From the NCBI GenBank assembly GCA_017612755.1, contig JAGAFH010000109.1:1-13208 (forward strand): a stretch of DNA of 13,208 bases, written 5' to 3'. The notes below the pieces were generated by a model, which made no database searches, was not told the origin of the DNA, and saw nothing but the letters and a program-made list of their open reading frames with translations. This document shows, piece after piece, positions 6,565 to 13,208 of the stretch; within the stretch, counting starts at the first letter, position 1; the number at the start of each line of letters is the position of its first letter. The position numbers and the translations under genes are program-made. The stretch comes from Clostridiales bacterium. Lineage in GTDB: Bacteria; Bacillota; Clostridia; Saccharofermentanales; Saccharofermentanaceae.

Positions 6565-9150
6565 TTATGCACCCGTATCAGGCATTACACCGAATTCAGC
6601 CGGCATGTTCTCATATACCGGGATCACGAATGTGAAGGAGTTATCCAGCATATTGATGGATGCATATCCGGAGAAGTATCTGGCTCCCTCGGAATAAGCC
6701 ATGGAGATGTTCTGTGCATACTGGTGCTGGTAAAGACCGTCCTCATTTTCGATGACATCGAACTTCTGGAAGTAGAGAGTATCCTGTCCCACATCCGTAT
6801 AGCTTGAAGATATCCACAGAGCTCCGCCCTGGATGGCTCTCTCCACACTGGTCCAGGGAAGCATCAGCGCCTCCTCTTCAGGAGTGATCTCCTGCTCGTC
6901 GGGGTCCCTTCCCCACATGGCATAGCGGGCACCGTTGATAAGGGCTCCGTTCTCTATGGAAGGATCGGGAGTCGATCCTATGTTGTAGAAATTATAGTAA
7001 CCTTCATATCCTTCCAATGTGCCATGGCACAGTTCTGACTGGCCCTGGTAGCCCATCTCCTGCAAGATCCTGCTGGCCAGGAAATAAGGAGATACATTTG
7101 CCAGTTCACCCGCATCATAGATGATCTGGGCATAATCATATTCATCAGTATCCATAAAGCTTCCGGAGATCATATTTCTGACTCCGTCCACCGTCTGGGC
7201 AGAGCTGTCAAAGGACAGCATCTCAAAGGAGAAGACGTGCTGGGGCTCCAGGAAGTTTCTGGGATCCAGGAAATACTGGACGACTTCGTTGGTGGCCGAC
7301 ATCCATCCGCCTCCGTCATAGACGGGAGATGAGGATACTACCCATGCGGGATGGGAGTTCACATTGGCCAGGGACCTGTCCGCATTGTCCTCATGATCAA
7401 GGACAGTATAGAAATCAAGTCCCGTGTTATAGGGTCTGAAATTATATTCCGGATGTACGTTGTGAAGGAGCCACAGGCCGGATCCGTAGGATACCGGGAA
7501 CTGAGACAGGGTATTCTCGGAGAAATCGCCCTTGTCATCCCCGTTCAGGATAAAGATATTATACTGTGTCTCGGAACCGTCGAAGGAATCAATAGTGACC
7601 CTTATGACCGTCTCGCCGGGCACCAGATCCACCCTGGTCCCTGAAGTGATCTCGGAAACGTCTCCGTTTACTTCAAGTTCGATGGTCATATCGGCCGCAT
7701 ATCCTTCCTGGGATATGGCATTGACAGTAAAGCTCTCTGAATTTCCGCCGGTGGAATAACCGTAGTTAAGGACCGTCTTCTCAAAAGAGGGGAAGACATT
7801 TACGGCTCCGCCGTCAGTTAAGTTGTTAAGTCCGAATTCCGTGAGCATTCCGTTGATGGGAAGGAAACGGACATTTGAATATTCAGTCTCGATAACATTA
7901 TTGTTAAGGTCAGCCAAGGATATCATCTGCTCTGAAAGATCCACGCTTCCCGTCTGGGGAAGTGTGGTGGGCACAGCTGTTACCGGATCTTCCAGGACAG
8001 CCATATAAGCTCCGTCATATCTGGCCACATATCTGCTCTGAACCATTGTGTAGGTAACGGCATCTTCAGAAACAGAACATTCCGCGCCGCGCTCTACTCT
8101 GACGAAGAACTTGTTGGCCACATCAGTAAGTCCCGTCTCCGACTTGATGGCTTCTATATCCTGGGCTCTTCCCCTGAGGACCTCGTAATCAGATCCCGCC
8201 AGATCGTTAGATCCGATATACTCGCCATAGGCATTATAGATAGTAACCTTTATATCATCGCTCAGGCCTACGAAGTTTACGTAGGCATCCCTGTCCTGGG
8301 CATCGAACATGTACCAGGAGATATCAGTTCCCTGGTCGATAGATCCCTGCTGGACATTATCATTTACGATGGTCATGCATCTGGGGACGGATATATCTCC
8401 GCCGGCAATGATCTCGCCACGGCCGTCGGAAGAACGAAGAAGGATCAGGACGCTGTGATCTCCCGGATCCACTCCTGCAGTATCCCATGCCATGACAAAT
8501 TCCGATCCGCCGTCGGAAGACTCGTCAGATATATTGATATTCCCCTGATAGAGCACTCCGTCTACGAAAAAGTCAGTCCTGACCTCATCGCCGGTAGTCT
8601 CAAATGATCCTTCCACCTTCCTGATACCGATCGTATAACCGTCAGTACCTTCCAGAGGCTTCGTGACCACGCAGTTCTCAAACCGGTCGCCGGGGTCGGG
8701 TGAAACAGACGTGGAAGAAGCATAGGAAGCCTTCACTTCCTTAGCCTGCTCATTTATGGCATACATCCTTGAGTGATCCTCAAGGTCAGTAAGGACCCGG
8801 GAAACTACGATAGGATCCACATCCCCGTACAAAGCAACGGAAAGGTCTTCCGCAAAAGTCTCATCATCTTTATTCATGGACAGGTAATCCGCAGACGTAA
8901 AACTTCTGATAAGATAGTCGCCCACCGTATACATCCCGGCAGATACTCTTTTTTCTGCCCTTTCAAGTCCCTGATCCCCGCAGGTGAGTTCTGATGTTCT
9001 GGCCAGGATACCCTCCGTATCAGCATCAGTCTTTTTACCGTTAAGGCTCATGGAACTCATGGAAGAACCGAGTACTATCACCGATACGATCCCCAGGATA
9101 AAGAAGACCGCCGCGGCTGCCAGGTATTCCATTGTCTTTCTTTTTTTCAA
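6565..9150 (-). CDS. Exported N-acetylglucosaminidase-like autolysin with cadherin-like domain
   Basis: A large extracytoplasmic protein (861 aa), probably cutting peptidoglycan glycan strands. A KKRK n-region and hydrophobic stretch (8-29) form a signal peptide or signal anchor. Residues 60-145 are mainly helical. About 160-260 resembles an Ig-like domain and 265-370 a PPC-like beta domain (both tentative). A cadherin-like sandwich lies at about 450-537. The C-terminal 547-848 resembles clostridial glucosaminidases: a conserved lead-in with NTGLDFYTVL (575-584) and YFLDPRNFL (626-634), then SPYFLASRILQEMG (687-700), with Glu698 the likely catalytic acid, and GYYNFYNIG (717-725). The start is a TTG at 9150 behind a good GGGAGAG site; an internal ATG at 9132 has a poor one and would lose the basic n-region. 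It begins 16 nt after the nucleotidase gene. Bond specificity is inferred from the family. Confidence 0.88.
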   Translation of the reverse strand: MKKRKTMEYLAAAAVFFILGIVSVIVLGSSMSSMSLNGKKTDADTEGILARTSELTCGDQGLERAEKRVSAGMYTVGDYLIRSFTSADYLSMNKDDETFAEDLSVALYGDVDPIVVSRVLTDLEDHSRMYAINEQAKEVKASYASSTSVSPDPGDRFENCVVTKPLEGTDGYTIGIRKVEGSFETTGDEVRTDFFVDGVLYQGNINISDESSDGGSEFVMAWDTAGVDPGDHSVLILLRSSDGRGEIIAGGDISVPRCMTIVNDNVQQGSIDQGTDISWYMFDAQDRDAYVNFVGLSDDIKVTIYNAYGEYIGSNDLAGSDYEVLRGRAQDIEAIKSETGLTDVANKFFVRVERGAECSVSEDAVTYTMVQSRYVARYDGAYMAVLEDPVTAVPTTLPQTGSVDLSEQMISLADLNNNVIETEYSNVRFLPINGMLTEFGLNNLTDGGAVNVFPSFEKTVLNYGYSTGGNSESFTVNAISQEGYAADMTIELEVNGDVSEITSGTRVDLVPGETVIRVTIDSFDGSETQYNIFILNGDDKGDFSENTLSQFPVSYGSGLWLLHNVHPEYNFRPYNTGLDFYTVLDHEDNADRSLANVNSHPAWVVSSSPVYDGGGWMSATNEVVQYFLDPRNFLEPQHVFSFEMLSFDSSAQTVDGVRNMISGSFMDTDEYDYAQIIYDAGELANVSPYFLASRILQEMGYQGQSELCHGTLEGYEGYYNFYNIGSTPDPSIENGALINGARYAMWGRDPDEQEITPEEEALMLPWTSVERAIQGGALWISSSYTDVGQDTLYFQKFDVIENEDGLYQHQYAQNISMAYSEGARYFSGYASINMLDNSFTFVIPVYENMPAEFGVMPDTGA

Positions 9151-9155
9151 TCTAT

Positions 9156-9162
9156 CTCTCCC
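9156..9162 (-). promoter_or_regulatory. Ribosome binding site fixing the TTG start of the autolysin gene
   Basis: On the minus strand GGGAGAG occurs 5 nt before the TTG at 9150-9148. It is the only good ribosome binding site near this start. The first in-frame ATG (9132-9130) is preceded only by A-rich sequence, so the TTG is the better start. It also restores a basic KKRK n-region to the signal sequence. Confidence 0.7.
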
Positions 9163-9166
9163 AATA

Positions 9167-9793
9167 TCATTCTTCCCTGGAATTCAGCTGATCCAGCGTG
9201 AAACCGTAGGAAGGAATGAATTTTTCCATAAAGTAATCAACTTCAGGTAACTTAATATTATCAATAGTTGAACGAATTGTCTCCATTGCGGACTCAAATT
9301 CCCTGTTACCGGATGCTTCCTCCGACATGCACTTGATATAGGCAGAGATCCTGTCGGCCGCCTTTACCAGACGCAGGGTCAGATCCGACTCAGGTGTTGG
9401 ATCAGAGATAAAAGAGGGTTCCAGGAGCACCAGATACTCATCCCTCATGTCAGAAGGCAGAAGGGAAGCAAGACGGGAGGCCGCCTCTCTCTCAACTTCC
9501 TTGTAAGCTGCCTTTATCTCTTCGTTTCTATACTTGATAGGCGTGGGAAGATCTCCCGTAATAATCTCCGTGCAGTCATGGTAAAGGGCAAAAGCCTGTA
9601 CCTTGTAAGGGTCCACCGTAACATCCCCCTCACCTGCCATATTGTTATGTATCACCGCAAGGGCATGGGCGATGACTGCCACGTCAAAGCTGTGCTCCTT
9701 GATATTCTCCACACGGTTATTTCTCATCAGGCCCCAGCGGTTGATGTACTGCATCCTGTCCAGCATTGCATAAAAGCCGTAAGTCTCACTCAT
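9167..9793 (-). CDS. yfbR: YfbR-like 5'-deoxynucleotidase (HD domain)
   Basis: This 208-residue HD-domain phosphohydrolase closely follows the pattern of Escherichia coli YfbR, which removes phosphate from 2'-deoxynucleoside 5'-monophosphates in the cytoplasm and helps control dNMP and dNTP pools. The N-terminal INRWGLMRNNRVENIKEHS (17-35) holds the Arg-Trp substrate-selectivity pair (Arg19, Trp20) and the first metal histidine (His34). YHDCTEIITGDLPTPIKY (71-88) contains the HD pair (His72, Asp73) and Glu76. LVKAADRISAYIKC (142-155) supplies the last metal aspartate (Asp147). The C-terminal DYFMEKFIPSYGFTLDQL also matches. All catalytic positions known for the family are present. The ATG at 9793 has a GAGGT site with a 7-nt spacer, 15 nt after the dgt-like gene. 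Pairing with a second dNTP-degrading HD enzyme supports a joint role in deoxynucleotide turnover. Confidence 0.93.
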   Translation of the reverse strand: MSETYGFYAMLDRMQYINRWGLMRNNRVENIKEHSFDVAVIAHALAVIHNNMAGEGDVTVDPYKVQAFALYHDCTEIITGDLPTPIKYRNEEIKAAYKEVEREAASRLASLLPSDMRDEYLVLLEPSFISDPTPESDLTLRLVKAADRISAYIKCMSEEASGNREFESAMETIRSTIDNIKLPEVDYFMEKFIPSYGFTLDQLNSREE

Positions 9794-9808
9794 ACTAATT
9801 ACCTCTTA

Positions 9809-11029
9809 TCAGTCTTTGTAAAGGGCATCGAAACATGTATTTGCATATGTATCCGTCATGCCCGCGATATAGTCCACAACTTTCCTTACGGGAAGGGCAT
9901 CCTTCTCAGGATGGTCATTACAGAACTCGGCAAACTTTCGAAGGGTGATATTCTCGGAAGCTGCCGTCTTCTCTATATCCTCCGACGCGTTCATAAATGC
10001 CTCGAAAAGAGCCTCGATCATGATATCGATAGTCTTCTCATAAGTCTTGATCTTGGGAGCTGAATAGATCTCCTCGAAGTTTCTGTTAAGGAACTCGTTC
10101 ATAGCCTTGAAGTTACCTTCCGACATACAGATCTCATCCTTATCCATACTGCTGTGGACGATATCACCCACCAGGATATTGATGGTCTCCGCATTGGTGG
10201 TGCCGAGCCTGCGGGTAACTTTGCCGGGGAGGAAATCGGTTCCTCCGATTATACCTGCCCTTCTGGCATCCTCCACGTCCCTGCCCACATAGGCGATCTT
10301 ATCCGCAAAACGGACAACACATCCCTCAAGGGTAGCGGGAGCAGTGCGGTCCTTCTCCTTCTTGTTCTCTATGTCAGCAGGAGTCTTATCACGGCAGGGC
10401 TTGAGCCTGTACTCGTTATAGGTCTCGCCGCAGTGGGAGACGATACCGTCCCTGACCTCGAAGGAAAGGTTAAGTCCGTGCTCGGAAGGTCCGTGTTCCT
10501 CCAGAAGATCCACCACCCTGAGGGAGTGGACTTCATGCTCGAAAAACATGGAAGGATCAACAGACTTGATACATCTGTTAAGAGCCCTCTCACCGCTGTG
10601 GCCGAAGGGAGAATGTCCCAGATCGTGACCCATGGCGATAGCCTGGATAAGGTCGATATTGAGATTCAACGCCCGTCCGATGATAGTGGATATATAGTTA
10701 ACATATATAACGTGCTCAATCCTGGAGCAGATATGGTCATTTACGGGATTAAAGAATACCTGGGTCTTATGGCGGAGCCTTCTGAAGGCCTGGGAGAATA
10801 TTATCCTTCCCATATCCCTTTCGTAGCAGCTCCTGATATAGCAGGGATCTTCGGGATTCTTTCGTCCTTTGGAAAATTCACTCTTCTGGGCAAAGGCGGA
10901 GAAATGGGATTCCCGCTCCTTCCTGATCATATCAAGGATCGCAGTGTCCTTGGCATTATTTACAAGATGAGGATCAAAGTCTATCTTAGAGAACTCTTCA
11001 CCGTAAAGATCAAATAAACTGTTCATCAT
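9809..11029 (-). CDS. dgt: Dgt-like deoxynucleoside triphosphate triphosphohydrolase
   Basis: This 406-residue protein belongs to the dGTPase/SAMHD1-like HD family, which splits dNTPs into deoxynucleoside and inorganic triphosphate. Recognisable parts are RIIFSQAFRRLRHKTQVF (75-92), SRIEHVIYV (102-110) with the first metal histidine (His106), and AIAMGHDLGHSPFGHSGE (130-147) with the HD pair at His135 and Asp136. VVRFADKIAYVGRDVEDA (238-255) carries the last metal aspartate at Asp243. Length is normal for the bacterial type. Two adjacent ATG codons are possible (11029 and 11026). The AAAGGAG site lies 4 nt from the first and 7 nt from the second, so the second may be the real one. It starts 14 nt after the pcrA stop and precedes the YfbR-like gene. 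Whether it prefers dGTP or needs a dNTP activator cannot be judged; the symbol is by family. Confidence 0.93.
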   Translation of the reverse strand: MMNSLFDLYGEEFSKIDFDPHLVNNAKDTAILDMIRKERESHFSAFAQKSEFSKGRKNPEDPCYIRSCYERDMGRIIFSQAFRRLRHKTQVFFNPVNDHICSRIEHVIYVNYISTIIGRALNLNIDLIQAIAMGHDLGHSPFGHSGERALNRCIKSVDPSMFFEHEVHSLRVVDLLEEHGPSEHGLNLSFEVRDGIVSHCGETYNEYRLKPCRDKTPADIENKKEKDRTAPATLEGCVVRFADKIAYVGRDVEDARRAGIIGGTDFLPGKVTRRLGTTNAETINILVGDIVHSSMDKDEICMSEGNFKAMNEFLNRNFEEIYSAPKIKTYEKTIDIMIEALFEAFMNASEDIEKTAASENITLRKFAEFCNDHPEKDALPVRKVVDYIAGMTDTYANTCFDALYKD

Positions 11030-11043
11030 CTTTCTCCTTTAAA

Positions 11044-13208
11044 TCACTTCTTCCGGAGGCCGGAAGTCCTAAGCAGCATATTCTTCTTCATGCCGTCAAA
11101 ATCCACCGTGATCAGGGCATCACCTGCCACAGGTTCCACTTTGATTATAACCCCTTCACCGAATCTGTCGTGAATAACTTCCATTCCCTTGGTAAGAGAT
11201 GAAGGATCCAGAGACCCGGCAGGCTTCTTTGACGGCGCGGAAACAGAAGATTTCATCGCCCTTGCAATGCTCTTTCCGGCCTGGGCCCTGGCGGGGGACA
11301 TGATCTCCGAAGCAGGCTTCTTCTCCACCTCTCTGGCGCTTCCCATCCTGTACAGATGATCGGGAGATATCTCACGCAGGAACCTGGAGGGCGGGAAACA
11401 CTGGGTCTGGCCGAAGATCATCCTCTGACGTGTAAGGACTATAAAGAGGTTCTTCTTAGCGCGGGTGATCGCAACATACATAAGGCGTCTTTCCTCTTCC
11501 AGATCCTTAGGCGCAGAGATGGACTTGTAGCTGGGGAAGATGCCGTCCTCGACTCCTATCAGGAATACTGCTCCGAACTCCAGGCCCTTGGCACTGTGTA
11601 TGGTCATGAGCTTAACGAAGTCTTCGCTGTCATCATCGCTGTCGCCCTGGGCATATAATGCCGCATTCTCCAGATAAAGGGAAAGAAGCCCCTGAAGGGT
11701 ATCGGCAGTCTTTACTTCCTCAGCCAGGAACTCGTCCTCCTCATCAACCAGGAATTCATCATCATTCTCCACGAGAGATCCCCTGTGGTTCTTCTCAAAT
11801 TCAGCTGCTTCGGAAAGAAGTTCCTTCAGGTTCTCGACCCTGTCCGTCAGCTCTCCTTTGCTCTCCCTCTGCTCGATTATCTCATCGATGATACCGCAGT
11901 CAGTCTCCACTTTATCCACGAAGTCCTTAAAGCTCATATCATCAGCAGAAAGCAGATCTCGGAAACGGAGGATAAGGGATGAGAACTCGAGAAGGTTGGC
12001 AGAAGCCCTGGAAAGATCCGGGAAGTCCCTGCAGTTGATACATACCTGCATCATGGACATATCATTCTCTGCTGCGATGGTACGGATACGCTCGATGGTC
12101 GTATCACCGATACCTCTCTTGGGAACATTGACGATCCTGTCAAAAGCCAGGTCGTCCATATCATCATTAATAAGCCGGAGATAAGCAAGGATATCCTTGA
12201 TCTCTTTACGGTCATAGAATCTCATTCCGCCATAGACACGGAAAGGTATCCCCTTATCCCTGAAGGCAGACTCCACTGTTCTGGAAAGAGCATTCATCCT
12301 GTAAAGGACAGCGCAGTCGGAATACTTGAAACGGCCTTTGATGACCATCCTCTTGATGGTATCGGCGGTCCAGGCGGCTTCCACAGCCTGGCTGTCCGCA
12401 TTCATAACTATTATCTTATCCCCTTCCCCGTCATCGGTACGAAGGGCTTTATCCTTTCGGCTGCTGTTATTTCTTATGACCTCATTGGCCGCATCCAGGA
12501 TGGTCTTGGTGGAACGGTAGTTCTGCTCCAGCTTGATGACCCGGCATCCGGGGAAATCCTTCTCAAAGCTCAGGATCATCCTGACATCGGCGCCGCGGAA
12601 GGCATAGATGGACTGGTCGTCGTCACCTACGACACAGATATTGTTGTGCCCCTTTGCAAGCCTCATGATAACGTCATACTGGGGCTTATTTGTATCCTGG
12701 TACTCATCCACCATAATGTACGAGAATTTATTTCTGTAGAACTCCAGGATCTCGGGATCCTCACGGAGAAGCCTGGACATATTGAGAAGTATGTCATCGA
12801 AGTCCATGGCATTGTTCTCTTTGAGGCGGGAGTTATAACGGGCATAGACCTTGGCCGCCGCCTTCCTGAAAGGATCGGCTCCTGCCAGCTGGTCATACTG
12901 CTCCGGAGATATCATCTGGTTCTTGGAATTGGTGATCTCAAACTGGAAGATCCTGGGCTTATATGTCTTCTCGGATATATCCAGTTCTCCCATTACCTGC
13001 TTGACCATCTTCAGCTGGTCGTCCGAATCAATGATCGTAAAATTCTTACCGTAACCGATAAGATCTGCATGTCTTCGAAGGATACGGGCAAATATACTGT
13101 GGAAAGTTCCGCACCACACATAACGGGAGCGGTCTCCCACCAGTGCCCCTATCCTCTCTTTCATCTCATTGGCAGCCTTGTTGGTGAATGTAATGGCCAG
13201 GATAGACC
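11044..13208 (-). CDS. pcrA: UvrD/PcrA-family ATP-dependent DNA helicase, 5'-truncated at window edge
   Basis: A superfamily 1A 3'-to-5' DNA helicase acting in nucleotide excision repair, replication restart and removal of recombinase. The reading frame continues past the first internal ATG (13164) to the window edge. The 14 added residues, SILAITFTNKAANE, are helicase motif Ia, so only about 50-60 N-terminal residues, including the Walker A loop, are missing. Of the 720 visible residues, VDEYQD (motif II) is near 166, GDDDQSIYAFRGAD (III) near 194, LEQNYRST (IV) near 226, LMTIHSAKGLEF (V) near 533 and RRLMYVAITRAKKNLF (VI) near 573. The C-terminal GMEVIHDRFGEGVI to LLRTSGLRKK is the Tudor-like domain typical of PcrA. 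A strongly acidic stretch with two DEFL copies lies between the 2B region and motif V. The stop is 14 nt before dgt. PcrA is favoured over other UvrD-like helicases by this C-terminus. Confidence 0.95.
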   Translation of the reverse strand, partial: SILAITFTNKAANEMKERIGALVGDRSRYVWCGTFHSIFARILRRHADLIGYGKNFTIIDSDDQLKMVKQVMGELDISEKTYKPRIFQFEITNSKNQMISPEQYDQLAGADPFRKAAAKVYARYNSRLKENNAMDFDDILLNMSRLLREDPEILEFYRNKFSYIMVDEYQDTNKPQYDVIMRLAKGHNNICVVGDDDQSIYAFRGADVRMILSFEKDFPGCRVIKLEQNYRSTKTILDAANEVIRNNSSRKDKALRTDDGEGDKIIVMNADSQAVEAAWTADTIKRMVIKGRFKYSDCAVLYRMNALSRTVESAFRDKGIPFRVYGGMRFYDRKEIKDILAYLRLINDDMDDLAFDRIVNVPKRGIGDTTIERIRTIAAENDMSMMQVCINCRDFPDLSRASANLLEFSSLILRFRDLLSADDMSFKDFVDKVETDCGIIDEIIEQRESKGELTDRVENLKELLSEAAEFEKNHRGSLVENDDEFLVDEEDEFLAEEVKTADTLQGLLSLYLENAALYAQGDSDDDSEDFVKLMTIHSAKGLEFGAVFLIGVEDGIFPSYKSISAPKDLEEERRLMYVAITRAKKNLFIVLTRQRMIFGQTQCFPPSRFLREISPDHLYRMGSAREVEKKPASEIMSPARAQAGKSIARAMKSSVSAPSKKPAGSLDPSSLTKGMEVIHDRFGEGVIIKVEPVAGDALITVDFDGMKKNMLLRTSGLRKK

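Noticed and set aside
7948..7962. LPQTG in the autolysin (residues 397-401), a sortase-type motif
   Set aside because: It is in the middle of the protein with no hydrophobic segment or basic tail after it, so it cannot act as a C-terminal sorting signal.
10154..11017. 287-codon open frame on the plus strand, opposite dgt
   Set aside because: It lies wholly antisense to a gene whose catalytic motifs are intact, its translation shows no recognisable domain, and it follows from the codon use of the real gene.
11044..13164. Helicase gene starting at the ATG at 13164
   Set aside because: The frame stays open to the window edge and the upstream codons encode helicase motif Ia, so this ATG is internal and the gene is cut by the window.
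1..13208. Mobile elements, CRISPR arrays, tRNA or rRNA genes
   Set aside because: No transposase or integrase-like product, no regularly spaced repeats and no RNA-gene signatures were seen on either strand.

Overview
All ten genes in this window lie on the minus strand. The set (PcrA-type helicase, Dgt-like and YfbR-like HD phosphohydrolases, FolC, ThrC, CarB), the strong GGAGG-type ribosome binding sites and the surface-protein architectures fit a Bacillota genome, most likely an anaerobic Clostridia member. I cannot place it below that level. It looks like chromosomal core DNA. I see no transposase, integrase, phage gene, tRNA, rRNA or CRISPR array.

In transcription order (right to left): a 5'-truncated pcrA/uvrD helicase runs off the right edge. 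Next come a Dgt-family dNTPase and a YfbR-like 5'-deoxynucleotidase, then an exported N-acetylglucosaminidase-like autolysin of 861 aa. After it come a membrane-anchored protein with cohesin-like and cadherin-like domains, a four-helix GtrA-family membrane protein, folC, a TPR-like single-pass membrane protein of unknown function, and thrC. The first part of carB runs off the left edge. From pcrA to thrC every junction is an overlap of 4 to 34 nt or a gap of 1 to 16 nt, with no terminator, so these nine genes look like one translationally coupled operon of about 12.4 kb.

The only real intergenic space is the 89 nt between thrC and carB. It holds a long imperfect inverted repeat whose distal arm is the carB ribosome binding site, so it is a candidate regulatory hairpin or operator. 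It is the most interesting non-coding signal here.

Functionally, the operon joins DNA repair and dNTP catabolism (pcrA, dgt, yfbR), a cell-envelope block (autolysin, anchored surface protein, GtrA), folate polyglutamylation (folC) and threonine synthesis (thrC). The envelope block and the TPR-like membrane protein are the least characterised genes. I found no clear sign of a wholly new defence or mobile system.
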